The position numbers and the translations under genes were made by a program. The notes under the pieces are model-generated. The model searched no databases, was not told where the DNA came from, and saw only the letters and a program-made list of their open reading frames with translations. 64,000 nt of DNA from assembly GCA_004009845.1 (NCBI GenBank), contig RMBW01000028.1, forward strand, positions 239,448 through 303,447, given 5' to 3'. Every line of letters starts with the position of its first letter. Position 1 is the stretch's first letter. Source of the DNA: Davidsoniella eucalypti. Taxonomy: Eukaryota; Ascomycota; Sordariomycetes; Microascales; Ceratocystidaceae. Shown piece by piece: positions 35,282 to 49,800 of this stretch.

Positions 35282-35626
35282 TTATAGATACACAAATGTC
35301 ACATTCACACATTTTCGCATCACGTAATGTGCAATCGTCATCGTGGTTGTCGATTGAGACGGAAAGAGGAGTTCCGGAAACACGGTCCGTGGATAGGGCG
35401 TGAAATAGTCGATAGTTGAGTCTTTCACTTGTTCACATTTCTCCTTGAAGATCCTGTGTGATGAAAATATAACTTCACAGCCAAGGCATCCAGATTCGTG
35501 CACACCATATCGGTAATGATTAGTACTGCCTAGATACTCTGCAATATCAGATGTTTGCTTATCACCGACTTGGAAGGCAAACACGGCAAGACTCCCCTCG
35601 AATCCTGGTATTACATCGATGTCCAT
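35282..35626 (-). CDS. Doubtful small open frame, 114 codons
   Basis: This frame starts with ATG and encodes a 114-residue Cys-containing peptide (CLGC, then KEKC, later RKC). It has no family I can name. A second minus-strand frame just upstream (ATG at 35941) encodes a very hydrophobic 30-residue segment. A GTACGC-type donor near 35842 and a GTAG acceptor near 35635 would put the two in frame, which is how a small secreted or membrane protein gene might look. However, no good branch site is seen before the acceptor, and frames of this length are expected by chance in 28 kb of non-coding DNA. I list it only so that it can be tested. Confidence 0.15.
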   Translation of the reverse strand: MDIDVIPGFEGSLAVFAFQVGDKQTSDIAEYLGSTNHYRYGVHESGCLGCEVIFSSHRIFKEKCEQVKDSTIDYFTPYPRTVFPELLFPSQSTTTMTIAHYVMRKCVNVTFVYL

Positions 35627-38600
35627 TGCAACTACGACAAAGTAAAGATGACACCACAGTGCGCTTCTTGGAGACTCGAGGAAGGGGCCATGTGAACACT
35701 TCGATTAGAATTGCAAATTTTTATATTACGATGTGGCTATACCACCCGATTTGGCTAGAATATATGTTTTACTTGTAACCAGACCGTGAGACATCGTGTC
35801 AACAACAGTAACTCTGTGGCTATGATAAGCTACGAGGAGCGTACCGAAGATAATAGGATAAATAACAACATTGATGGCGAAGAGCACGTTCATTGCACCA
35901 TTAATCCCGATGAAAAGCCAATGGATAACTACCGAGTTCATCTTTGATATATATTGATGGCACGCCGACGAAGAGAGTTTTCTTCTTCTTATGATCGATG
36001 ATAGAGAGGGAAAAACCCCCTCTCTCTTCTCCAAAGTTTACACGAAAGCGGCAAGTGAGTGGTTCTTAGGCAGCTAGACGTTCCAAGTATAGGCCGTTTC
36101 TCAGCTGTGAATGGCTGATACTATGATCAACTCCTGTACAGATATTCTAGAGGGGTTACATTGAGCTAGTGGTAATCTCAATAGCAAAAAAAGGAAAGGA
36201 AAACTGAGTAGGCCGCCCATGCAAGGCAGAAAGACGCTACTAACGAAGAAGGATGCGTGAATTTCCAGAGTCCGACTTGCAATAAAAAGAAACAGTAATA
36301 TTATGTGCCAAGTTTCAAGGTGATATACCGATATGTACAGACATGTCTATATTTGGCGTAGCCTTTGGATTGTTTGAACAACCCAATGAACTAAGATTAC
36401 AGATATATATAAGTATACATGTATATGGTGGTGGGGTGTGTTGACAACCGTAATTCACACACTAAAACGCCCTGCTGACCGTGTTGTTTTGTTTATACTA
36501 AGAATATGGTTCTTGTGGCTACAAAAACACCGAGCCACTCGGGTGTCATGATAGCCTCGCTTAGTTAGAGTTGCGAGACTATATGCGGTATCAATATTGG
36601 CCCTCAATGTGGTGCTGTTAAGCATATCAAGAAAGAAGAATAAAGAAGTGCCTAGTAGTGAATGCTAGTGATCCTGGGTATCTTGCTATTGATAAGCCAG
36701 GCTTTCGATACTATCACCCTTTGTGTGGTATTTCGCATCGTCTTGGTGGTCTGGTCATCTTCCCCTCTTTCTGCTAGAAATTCTCACATGCCGGCTTCCT
36801 ACACACCATCCAGGACACATGACAGCCCATATCTGTAGATTCAGACTATCAGTGTTTGTGGTTGTACTACTAATGAAACCACTTGCAGTTGTATACGAGG
36901 GGTGTGATGAGGAAAGAGGTAAAGCCTAAGACAATGCCGGATAAGATACCAGAAGATGCGCATGTGAGCGGAAGTCGAGGGGATGATAGGCCGTAAGCAT
37001 TGTACTGGCATTGCTCCAACACCACATCCATTTCTTGGAAGAGAATCCGGCCATATAGGACCAATCTACTGCTGAGCAGCTCAAGCATTCTGTGTCGTAG
37101 TGTCTGCAAGGGCCCGCGCCATGGTACGTCTGACGGCATTTGAGTGTCTCCTCTTTTTCCTTTTTCTCGCGGCGTCTTTTCACGTTGTAGCTGTACTGTC
37201 GTTTGGGTTGTTGTTCTCGCAATGCAATCTGCGGGCCAATGTAGGTTGTGAGATGTACAGATAGGTTGGCACAAAAGGTACCATTTCATACCATTTCATT
37301 TATTTTTCTTTTTTTTTCATGGCATATGAGAACTTGTCCACATGAATTGTTAGCATAGCCCTTGTCTGTATAGGCAGCTTAGAATCCCAATAGACTATTC
37401 GATAAGCAGGCGCCTATAGTTCATAAGCCTAGAGCTTGTGTTTCTGAAGCTTGTTATGATTCATACAGATACTTCAACTTTCCATCTTCATTCTTGCTTT
37501 ACGGCCGATAGATAGGCCATATGTTTGATGTCAAGGTCCAATGCCCTAGTTCATCATATTGACCTGTGATCTAGAACGAACAACAATTTGCCGGGATCCC
37601 ATGTCTAACAACTATGCAGTATGTTTCGTTGCGGGCGTTGACAGCGGCTTATAGCCCTCTTTTGTCGTGTCGTTATACTATGTTTTAATTGCTATAGTTG
37701 CATTAGAACCTCACTAACAGCCCATAAATAATGCTGGACAGGACACCCCACGCCGAACATAAACGGCACATGGCCTACTCAGAGAGGAGCAAGAGTTATA
37801 TGTATCTATGTACATAATGTAGTTGTACGTGTATCATAGTATTTATTCTGTAGGCTTTCATCCCTTCCTCTTCCTTGCACCCTATTTTCTCAAGAAGTCT
37901 CCTTCTCTGTCATTCGTATTCCTATTACGACATCACGCCTCGCTTACATGATGTCTGTTGAATATAAAACACAAAATATTCAATCATATCTCTTCGGAAA
38001 TTGTACAGATATAGATATATATAACTTGTTGTTTGAAAAAGGGATAGAATAGGTTTAGACATCGTCGAATCGGCTAGCTATTCTGCCATGTTCTGTTTGT
38101 TCTGTTTGTATCCAGAGGTTCCTTGAAAGCATGGCCCGATAACAGCGGAATCTTTACCTGGAAAGGAAGATGTCCTTCGATTCCAAGGAGTGAATCCGTT
38201 TTGAAAGAGCCGAACACCGAACACCAGAAGTGCTGCAACGCGGGTTTACGGGGTTTATCACGATGGGCTGTTCCAGAGTCTATATGTATGAGAAAATATC
38301 AGTGGCATTATCTCGCTACCATCCTCTATAATAACGGGGCTCTCCTGAGAAAGCAAGTGTAATTCCTCGCATGTTAATGTGTCTTACCATATCCTACCTA
38401 CTATATGGAGCATAGTAAATAGCAAGTTTGGATGCATTTTGAGCGTCGTTGGCTTAAGACAGGCCAAAGCAGCTACGGTCCACCAGTAACATAACAAACA
38501 ATTAGTGATGCTCTCTAATGACAGGTGCTAAGTCAGCGTATATCCATATGTCGGAGGCCAGCTGTTGGTAAATGCACAAGATGATCCATCTATCTACATG

Positions 38601-41231
38601 TAGAAGGGAAGAAGCGGCCCCTTGGCTACTTTAAGTGCATGAAATAGAGAAGGAGGGAGCATCAACTGATCATCATTTTGGCGTTCAACGAGGGGCTGTG
38701 TCTATCTAGTCGTCTGGTTCAGGAAACTAGCCAACACCAACATTGCCATTGCGGGCGTTTAGCATAGAGAAAATCATACTGTATTGTGTGGTATGAATGT
38801 AGTTGGCGGATATTGGTGTAAAACTACAGCTAGCCTGGACCTCAGTAGAACCGTTGGTATGACTGGCAAAAAGGATAACAGCAAGTAATCTATAAGCAGT
38901 GCATGTATTGACTTGGATGGTCCAGGTGCTGATACTCCAACCTACGTACTTGTAATAGAGATAGTGATATCTTACCCTATGTAATACATGTAGTAAAAAA
39001 CATATAACTAGTGTTACTAATGCATATAAATCAGCAGAGTTATTGGCATGGTTTCGAACATGATGGGCTTACCTCTTACTCTTTTTTTGTATTTTCAAAG
39101 TCTTTCTTCACATATTTGTGAATTTGAATACCACTAAGTAGTCTTCTTTTCCCACAAGCCCTGCAGTTTGTGGCCCATGTCAATGTGATATTGAGGTGAC
39201 GACTTGATGCCAGGCCTCTCATACCCTAGATATTGACCGAGAATCTTGAATTATTTCGTGTTCCAGACGTCTAGACACCACACAATCACACCAGGCCTCT
39301 TTCGAAAATCCAGGGTTTCCACGATTGGGCATTCTGTCACTTTCCAGTGATACCCTTGTGGTTGAAATCCAATAAGTCTACGGATTATATGCTGTGGCGC
39401 TGGTGTTTGGAATCATGACACTGGAGACGAAGCGATGTAACTACGGGACACGGCAGTAAAGTATGGCAAGGTCAGGCCTGGAGGCTTCTCATGTATACAG
39501 GTAGATAGACTTGCAAATGGTCTATGAAATATGCCACATCGTCAAATGTAGTAGTGAATGGGGTAACTAGATATGCTGTAGTATGTATGTCTCCTGAGTT
39601 AGGGTGACTGACTACTCAGTTTTGCTTCCCACCAGGCCAACATCGTCGTCACAGCAAACCAATCGGCCGAGACGTGGCATAGGTACAGAACCTGTAAAGT
39701 AGCCGTTTCTTTCTTACTGCATGGTATCATTTTGAGGGCGCCGGACTTCAGAATAATCATAGCCGTCGTTGAAGTAGCAGTTGGTGTGGCTATCTTCTAC
39801 ATTAGTTAGGGATAGCAATGTTGGAGTTGAGTACCAGCATATTTGTAAGATATGTAAGTACAGCACATTTTAGGGTGGGTGGCAGACGACGAATAGTAAG
39901 TAGCTTTGCATGGGAAGAATACTAAACGAAAATAAAATAAAAATCCAAGGTGCTACATAGGGCCCCATGACCACTAGCTAACCAGAGGCTAGCACCAATT
40001 AAGCTGCATGCCAACCAGAAGAACATGGTTCGTTTTAGAGCTCGCCAAGGATTGTAATCAGGCCAGAATGGACCAACCATAGGCCTTTTAGTGCTGCCTT
40101 TAGACCAAGGCCGCTTTCATTTACAGTTGCACCTTACACTACATGAAGCGCCGTACTTTAGCTCTGAGTATCTAATTATGTTTTCTCCTACAGCTTTCGA
40201 GACGCCTCTATCTCCGTTGCTTTTCAGCCAGTGCCTCCGGAGGCCATCCATTCATTTTAAGACGGCTCATGTTAGTACACGTCACAGAATATAGCATAGC
40301 TCAGTTTTGTATGCTTATATACATGTACAGATACATATGACTTGATATGACCGGACAGGACGCCTCACCGTTGTTATATGTGTATATGGTATTGCAGACT
40401 AACTCACACTCAGACAATGGTCATATGTAGTTCCTTTGGTTTTGAGGCGCTCATCATCACTGTTGCTACTACTGTATTTCCTTCAAGCCTTTGGAGTTAC
40501 GTGTACCATGATACATAGCTTCACTATCCAGAATGCTGTCAGACCTGTTCGTAGCGCGTTACTTGGGTCACGATAAGGGGCGGTTATGAACCCAAAGTAA
40601 TGCGCTACTGAGGTGTGAGCCAGGTTCTATCCATCCGCGGTTCACGATACGGACATTGGCTCCAGCTTGTACACTATCATGAGAGAAGGATGGGGCCAGA
40701 AGACACAAAGATGGGTGGTATTGGCAGTTGGCAGCCTCAGGACACAACCTGATCTTCCAGGTGCCGTGATTGTACTTTGTAGTACTGAGTCTAGTGTAAT
40801 CATACAAACGAAGTACTTTGATAGAAGAGACGGAGAACCCAAGAGGCGTGCCTGGTACCAAGCTAGATGAGTCTCTATGGTATACTTGGTTGCTATCAAG
40901 TCCCATTTCAATAGTTCCTTTTGACACTCTTTGCCAAAGCCAGCTCACATTACGATGATAATAATAAAAAGTTTGGTGCGGCGTTAATCATTATCTAGCC
41001 AAATACAGGCATCATGGTATAGTATATACTATTGAGTACATCATACTTGCTTATCTAGTCGATACTTGCCATAGATGTACATCATCGAATTCCATTCCAC
41101 TTGAAAATTCATTGGCTTACCAGAAAATGCATTCTCATAAGCGGCTGCTATATTGTTTTGGACCTGCAGGCTAGTTGCATTTGGAGTATGCCCCGAAGGT
41201 GTAGTACACCATGATATTCTACGACTTGAGC

Positions 41232-41289
41232 AAGAAAAAAAAAGAAAAAAGAAAAAAAAAAAGATTAAAAAAAAAAGATTAAAAAAAAA
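41232..41289. repeat. A-rich low-complexity tract
   Basis: A runs of up to 11 bases broken by single G or GATT, with the last portion being two A10GATT-like units followed by A9. It is simple sequence. Confidence 0.85.
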
Positions 41290-44200
41290 CGGCAGACTTC
41301 GACGTTACCATACCCCATTTGATGTGACTGGACCTACAAGGAAAAGCTACAAGTTTCCGTCTCTTTCCTATCTGTGTATGAGACAACTAGCATAAACTCC
41401 ACACACACACATTCTCTTTCTTTCAACAACAAGATAGCATGTATCGTCGTTTCTCGGATGACGGGAGCGTTTATCTTCCCTTCCCATCACCAAGACAGCC
41501 AACAAAAGTACATGGCTGGCTCTCCAATTGCGAAGAATCAGCAATCTCTCCGAGGTTGAAATCCAGTCCCGCAAGCCAACTTTCGAAAGCACGTTGCAAG
41601 GCTTGATTCGCCTTGCAGCATGAGAGAACTACAATTGTAATTGTAACCGCAAACTTGGTTCCTAATCTACACAGACCTGATCCCTTGCGTATGGATAGGC
41701 TTATTTTATATTTCAACTATTCTCCTGTGTCTCATCTTGTCCACGTTATTTCGTTATCTTGAGTAAGAACTAGCGCGAGTTTCTTTTCGTTTTAAACCTG
41801 CTGGTTGCCCAATCACCTTGTCAGGGTCGGGTTGACTTCAAGTACAATTCCGTATTATGCTTGGCGTCGTGAATTAGCATCTTGTCTCACTGTATCTGCG
41901 GGTTTAGCCTGCCGATATAGGAAGGACAGATGTAGATATAAAAATAAAATAAAACAACTATAGTATTTTACGTATTCAAGATCTCCAAAGCCACCGTGAT
42001 ATGATGGCATCTGGATTCTGTCATGTAGCTCAAGGCAATAATGGCCAAGAAGTACATACAGACATATCTACGGATATTAGTTCACTTGATAAACGGGAAT
42101 AAGAATCATATTATGGTTGGGGAAATAAAATAAAATTGACAACTCTACTTTTTCCCCGAGATATGAGACTTGAGATTCCAAGGCTACCCAAAAAACAAAT
42201 CAAAATGTGTACTGAGGGCTAGCCAGTGTGCTTACAAAAGAACATTGAATGGAAAATATGACCTGTAGCCTAAGCGAGCTTCTTCCATCTTCTTGATTTT
42301 CGCCAGACCGTGGATTCTAGACTGAACAGATAACATGTCTGTATCATACCTTTGTGGAGTAGCTACAAGGTGCAGATCTATCTGTCTGTGGCTTTTTGTC
42401 ATAGCACCATTCTTTGTACAATGTTTTACTCGTTCAAAAAGTCCCTGGATCAACATAAGAAGAAAAAGAGATGCCTGCCTGCTCACAACCCCAAGACATA
42501 GCCATTCGCTACTATGGTTGATCCGGATAATCCTCCAAGTTTAGACGAGCCTAGGGAAGTAGAAGGCAGGAGACAGTATTCCACCATGTTCGGATGACCT
42601 CACAGCGTCCGAGGGTGTGATATTGTAGGGGGAAGAAATTCATGTCTTTCGAAAGACCAAGCAAACACGGAAGGGGACCTCGAAGATCACAGCCTCTCCA
42701 AATCCAATGCTCGATAGTCTAGGAGCCATTTGTATAGACACTAAGAACCCATGATGCTTGGGTTCTCGCAGTACTTCAATAGCAGTTGGCTTGTAGGTGC
42801 CAATGTCTACAAGGCAAGAAATAAAGCCCTGTCTACAGATATGCCTGATCAGAGAATGCCTAGCTAAAGAAAGCCTCCACAACTGGGAAACAGAATAATG
42901 AGGCAACCGGCAGAAAGAATATTCCAACATTTTCACGTACAGCTTATTGGACTAGAGTTAAGTAGCTCATTCGACAAATCCGGGGAAACCTATGATACAA
43001 AATCCAATAAGAAAGCGGTACATAGAGCAGATTGTATGTCATGCCACTAACAGGCTACACGCAATATTGAATGACTTGGCAGGTGAAAGTTTTATCACAG
43101 ATGTATGATAAGTTCATACGAACTATGACTTTGATTGAGAATCTTAACAACTTTATCTTCATGGAAACCTCCGTACGAACAAAGATCAATTTTACAGGCG
43201 TCTGTCTTACTGACCTCTTAGATGTAAGACGCCATACAATGTTGTCAACGAGCACTAAACAATACGAACAATCACGCTAGAGGCCCTGGAAATGATCGGC
43301 ATTGAGTATGTGCAGAACAAGCAATACCTTTCCAGCTTATTGTTGATAGTTCGACACTTGGCCACACCGTTCCATGATGGCGCTATCACAGCATCTCAGA
43401 AAGAAAAGAAGAAAAAAATAGAGAATATATGGGCAGATGGTGCCCAAATCAAGATTCTTGGTGCATACATCTATGTAATCGTGCATGTCTAATCTCCATT
43501 CTGAGCTTTAGCTCTAGAGACGTCAGAAGCCCGGCTGAGAAACTCGATGGCTCCCCTGAACCAAGTTGTTTGGTTAATGTGGCAATGTTAGGAACATGAT
43601 GTCTGTAAATCACGAAAAGGGCTGGGGTGAAAAACAAAACCTGGAGAGCAACAAGATGCATACCGCGTCATAGGCTTCTATTAAGGCGATATGAACCAAG
43701 ATGCTCAACCGTCCAGTGTTGGAGACGTCCAAAAGGGATCGATGGAGTTGTTGTATTTGCCAATGACGCCCATCCCATCTCATATGACTGAGTGTATAGC
43801 ATGTCCATGAATGCATGCACATTACCGAAGTGGTCGAGATTCTAGATCTTCGTCTGGAGTATTCTGACCAAGTATTGGATGTTATACCTCGATATCACGG
43901 CGAGATCAAAGGCCATGCAGCTCTATACACATCTAGAAGGTAGCTGATACATGTTCATGGCGTACAAGTTACTCATCACACACCATGCAATGTAGTCTTG
44001 AATTGATGGCAACGGTCATATGGCAAATCAACCGACAACCGTCAACAAACGTAGCAAGACACTGGCATCTCTGGCAGAACATCTTGGCCAACTAGTGCCG
44101 GTTCCATTTCAGGTATCATTATGATATATGAATTCATCGTACCCATGGCCGCAAAATGGCAGCATCGTCATGAGATCTTAGTATGATCATTTCGGCCTCG

Positions 44201-46834
44201 CAATCGGCCGGAACACTATACTCCGTGAGTACAGCTAATCCTAGCCCAAAACTCCCATCTACGCCCTTGTCGCAGACCATCAAGAGCCACATTTTGTTTT
44301 GATTATCACATAGCTTGGACTTGAGCTACTAGGGGCCACGGTCCAGAATCAGGCCGGACACACGCAGGCCGCCCTGTCTAGCATGCAGTCTAGGAAAATA
44401 AAACAAAAAGAACGAAAGAAAAGCAGGAAACCTTATCTAATCAGAAGCCATCTATAACGGGCGATGGATACATACAGGCCAGCCAGTCGACAAGCTCCGT
44501 AATAGCAGCCATCGTCAAATGATTCTGGATGTCACGGCGCCAGTAGGGCACCTTCTTTATGCCTGTGATCGACAGCTACTGTCAATATATTACAGTACAT
44601 GAGATTCTTTACCACTGGCCACCGTTAACATCGTCGACAGGATCAGGCATGTACCGATTTGAGACCCTTTGTGTGTGTCTTTATTTTATTTTTTTCCTTC
44701 TGAATCGAAATTACTTTGACAGAGCAGAATAATAGCGCGTTCCTTTGCCAGTACTGCGTCATGTTGTCTGACATATTTCGTGGAGTTATGCGCTTATCCG
44801 CTACACAAAGAGTCGTACTCACTCTATTCAGGCTTGCGGCTTGTGTGATATCGTGTGTGCTATATATGTTTCTGTGGCAAGGTATATGACAGAGTCTTTT
44901 GGGAAATGAGAACATTGTCGCGCTTTTGAATCAACTCACAGTCCGTTCGGGTTTTAGAACGTCTACAACTAAAAGGAGAGAACACAAAGAACAAGTTTGG
45001 ACGATACACCATATAGTGGGCCATTGGGCTAGATAAGGGATATATAATCCGTCGCCAGAGTGGGGAGAATCTTCGCTGTATCTGAAGCCCAGAGAGCCCC
45101 ATCTATGTCATGTACTTATTGTAGCCATATACTTAGACATGGACATGGCTTGTGGAAGATTGCAACAGGCTCAGATCAGTTGCTGTTTGAGAGGATTCTG
45201 CATTGGACGAAGGAACGAACCTCATGCCTCAAGCCAGAAATCTGGGAGGCAAGTTGTGCCATTGCTATGACCAGTGATAAGCGGTAAAAGCCACACACAC
45301 AGATATATGGGAAATGTGTACATGTGTGTAGCTTGTCCATTGCATGATAGGCACTATATGCTACAAATCTATACATACATGGCTAGGGAATGCACAGTCA
45401 GAGATGGAATGACTTCCCTTCTGCCCAAGCCTATCTTTGTTTCATCTACAGCACCAGAGATGTGCAGTGCATGTTTACTATGGATCTGCACAAATCGGAA
45501 TCCTGGGAGGAAGTACATACATATATCAGTATACAGATAGATACAATACATAATTTGTGCAAGGAGAGACCAAGGGAAGCTGAACGCACATCCTCCTGTA
45601 ACCCGTTGCTATATTGCTACGATGTGAATACTACCGCAAGCTGTTGACTAGCTTATTACTACCGCTTCAACAGCCAGTACTGCCGTGCCCCATCCATCGG
45701 AAGGAGCCAAACCTTGCGCACAAGCCCATTGACAGTGATTCCTTGGATCGCCCGCTCTGTTCCCACCTCTGGTGTATATCTGTACTTGTGTATAGTGAGT
45801 CGTACGTCTTTATTTACACGACTGATTATCGTCTGCTTCTAATGTGTGTGCAAGTGTTACAGCCTGTCTAGGTGAATGTACATACCTACATGTTCTCGCC
45901 TGTCATGGGCTGGTAGTAATGCCATTATCCGTAGCACACACCATAACGAATCCTAATGCTGTACAGCCTGGCTTTGTTCCAGCATAGCAAAATCATGCGA
46001 GAATCTTGCCTCCAAGTCTCTCTCGAAGGTAAAACCCCTCAAGTATACAAGCCCCCAAGTCAAGTCAAGTAGCAAGTCACAGCAAGCAAAATACGCCTGT
46101 GTCCTTATGTGGCCCGTCTTAGACTTGGGAGAGCGAGTCACTGACATCTCGGGAGATTTGCAATCTAATTCGCTAGCTATCGGAGGGGAAGGAGAATGAG
46201 CAGCCCACGTCTTGCTGTCGAACCATTGCCGGGAACGGAAGCGTCGGTTGGTTATTTTTTTGTTTCGTACATATGTCCTTTTTCGCATTTATTTCTTTAC
46301 AGATACACATAATTCACACAACTTGACTTGGGGTAGCATCTGTATGAACGCTGTTATATAATTATAAATATAGAATTGGATGTTCCAAGCAGGACGGACT
46401 GCTGTATTTCCCGTCGCCGTCCAACACCCCTCACGAGGAAACCAAGTTGAGAACATGCGTAATTTGTATTGGTATAAGACATTTGACTACTCAGTACCAG
46501 GCTTTCTCTCTACCGTGACTTGCCATGTACATGACTTTCGGGCTTGGTGTGTAGCCTTCGTATGTAATCACACGTGGTGAATTCTACCACACACACCGCG
46601 ATACAAGTTACGTAGGCTGTATCTTGACAGTCAGTAGAGGCCGCGTCTCTTCGTAGATATGGGCCATGTTGGCCTGATCATGCGAGTTCAGTACAAGGCG
46701 AAGCCACAACATCCTGATGTGCCAACTTCTCCACAGGCCACATCAGCAGGTAGAGATGTAGCATTAGCACGCTCTGGTAGCAGATGACATGTACACCTCG
46801 AGCAACAAAGACAGACATCTTTTCTCGACAAAGA

Positions 46835-46847
46835 GGGGGGGGGGGGG
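46835..46847. repeat. G13 homopolymer
   Basis: Thirteen consecutive G. Such runs are prone to length error in both replication and sequencing. Confidence 0.9.
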
Positions 46848-49800
46848 ATGTACCGAAAAAGAGTAAATAAAAAGGTCGGGATGCCGTATCACACGAACGG
46901 CTGCAGCACGAAAGCACAGGACCAAGTAGTAGCCGTGCGAACGTAGTGGATTTCACTTGGCCATTGCAATAGGAACAAGTCTCTCTCTTTCTCTCTTACT
47001 TGCTCCAGACTACACAGCAGCGAGCACGCAAGCAACAGCCAGTCAAATACGATGATACGTGAGCTATCATCCCGTTTGGGGCAGCCACCCCCTCATGTTA
47101 TCTGACTTGGGGTCGAGAAAAGCAATCCAACTAACATAACTGTAGTAAAATTAAGAAAATAGAAAGGCTGTTAGTTATCCTTGGCCTGCAGATGTCCATT
47201 GAAGCTTGTGGGATAGCCCCCATACCGAACTAGGTAAGGATCAAACAGGCGATGGCGGAGAATAGTCGGCTCTGGGGTGTAGCATAGTGGGCTTACTTTA
47301 TGAGTAGTAACAGCTCATGTCTTTCGGTTGTCAAGTCCGAAAATCTGCTCGGGGTTTGGTAGAAGTGACAGTCCGGGGAGGGGAGGGGAAAAGCCCAGTA
47401 TTAAGATCTTCTGGTGTTATGGGCACTAGTTGGCTTGGTATCAGGAACAGGTACATAGTAACAGGAGAAGAGTGACCTCTTTTTTTTCTTCTTTTTTTCT
47501 TACTATCAGGTTGTTCATACCATGGGGAAAAACCAAGGGAACTCATGATGCCATCCCCCCCCCCCCGTGTTTCGGTAATGACAGCAACTTGGTTCTCCGC
47601 AAGATTTTTTGAATAGTAATTCTAATAGTGGTCCCCAGACCGAATTGCACCACTTCAAGTATCGTGTCCAAGATGTCACCCAGTACCACTAGTAGAGCAG
47701 GCTAGTTACGAAAGCCTCTAGTATGATACAGACACAGCAACAATGATGTAATTCATTGTCTCTTTTGTTTCTATCATCTGCCGTGAGCTCTACAAGGTTA
47801 TGTAGCTGAGTAGTTGTCAGCTAGACTTGAACTAGCGCAAGGCCTTATTAGGCCAAAAGCAAAAGCAGGAGTTTTTCCCTCCTAATGCGACATTGGATTG
47901 CACAGTGATTAAAAATCTGGCGAGATGCTAAGACCCTATTGGATGACATAGTAGATAGAGCCGGCACCATTTCCATACGACATCCAGCCCACCTGAGCTC
48001 ATGATGCCGCGCCCCACCGAAGATTCACACATTATAGAGTGTGTTCAGCTGTGGAGCAGTGCTCAGTCATCCATTCAAACCACATCAACGCAAGAGTCAT
48101 GCTAGCGTCAAGCTCACGATCTTGAGGCCCGATGTGGAATGTGGCACAGAAATGCTCATCAAGTTTCTGGTTAGTGGATGAGATAAACCGTGTCTCCACT
48201 GAATATGAGCTTCTAGAGGGAAAAAAAACCAATGTATCTCTACAGAACCCAACAAACCATCAGGTATATCATACATATGGAATAAATAAGAAAAAAACAA
48301 TTGTGGCAACGCCAATATTCAGACATGGACTTGTACATTATGACACTTTAGTGAAATAACGCAAAGAAGTGCAATAGTACTATCTCTTTGGATTTTCTTT
48401 ACTCATTATATTTGAGTCAGTATAGGGATTTTTCATTTATCAAATGCATATACGTGGCTTTCGGCTTGAGCTCTACCATTCACTATCTACTGACCAAGGT
48501 TAATCGTGTAGTATATTCACTTATTACGATATAGTAAGAGGCTTCCAGCTGCAGCTTGAATTGTAGGCAAGTTTTATATGACAGCCCCCCACCGAAGATA
48601 TTGTTATTGTTTTGAGATCTTCTACATAAACATCGCCAGCTGCGCCTATCAAATTACATGGTCTTGCTACCTAGTCAAAGTCTATGATATGAGAACCGAT
48701 TGTACCAGCAACCAAGCGGCAAGGAGGTACAACCACGTCAGAAGCATAAATATTCACAGAGCCCATCAAGTTTTCAATCATCTTGCGGGCCTTTTTGGTT
48801 TGTCATATAACAGCTCCTGACATGCTAGTGTATTTATACTTTTAGAACTTCATAGCCCGGTTCGTTTGGTCAATTATTTGTTTGTCTTTAGCGGTTAAAC
48901 CCAGTAACTGAATGCTTAAATGTGGATGAGTGGCTGAACATAGGGGGTTGATTTTATGAGGCGAGACCCCCATTACTTGTCATCCATCCCTATAACCTCA
49001 AATAAAACCAACGAACACGCAAAAGGCCAATTTCGTACCATTTCTTGTATCTAGAAACTGTTTTGGGGTCTCTTTATACACCTAACCAAAATAAGATGTG
49101 TAAATATGGTAAATATGGATATTAAAGGGAATCTACTGTACCGATGATGCCCCGAAACTTAACAATGTCGCTTTCCTTCTTACAGTGAGACATGCATAGC
49201 GGTAAACACAGTAAGTCAGAGCAACATGATCAATAAGACAACTGTAATATTATCAAAACCATAGCATATTTTTTATGTATGTACTCAGGTGCAATTTATG
49301 CATCAGCTGGTACCTTAGGGCTATGTTCAATATGTCTATATTAACCCTATCTATTTAGCGTTGAATTTGGGCTTTAACAATTGATAAAAACAAAGAAATA
49401 TTTTCTTCATCAACAGGAAGTTGAGGACAGGATAAAGAGCTATTGACCATAAACCCTTATACAGCAAGGGTTAATTTTAATTTTTTTTTCTTTGCTGATA
49501 CCCTTGTGTTCCAGCCTTGTCTCTAAGCCTGTATCAACTCCCTTTGGAAGACCCAGACCTCTCTTATTGCCTCTGTTTCGTTTCTTTGTTGTGCTGGCTC
49601 AGCTTACTGAAAAGATTTCATGACTTGAACGAAAATCTGAGTTAGGCCCAACTCGATTACTATTTTATTGCTGGCTGAATGAAAAAATTTCATCGCATGC
49701 AAACGCTCTCATTCCTTTTCATTCTTTTGCCTTCGGCCCTGCTTACTACTGTGACACACTAGAAAAATGAATAAACAAATGTAGGTTTTGTTTTAATATA

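Noticed and set aside
40297..40306. TAGCTCAGTT, another tRNA A-box-like word
   Set aside because: No B box downstream and no acceptor-stem pairing.
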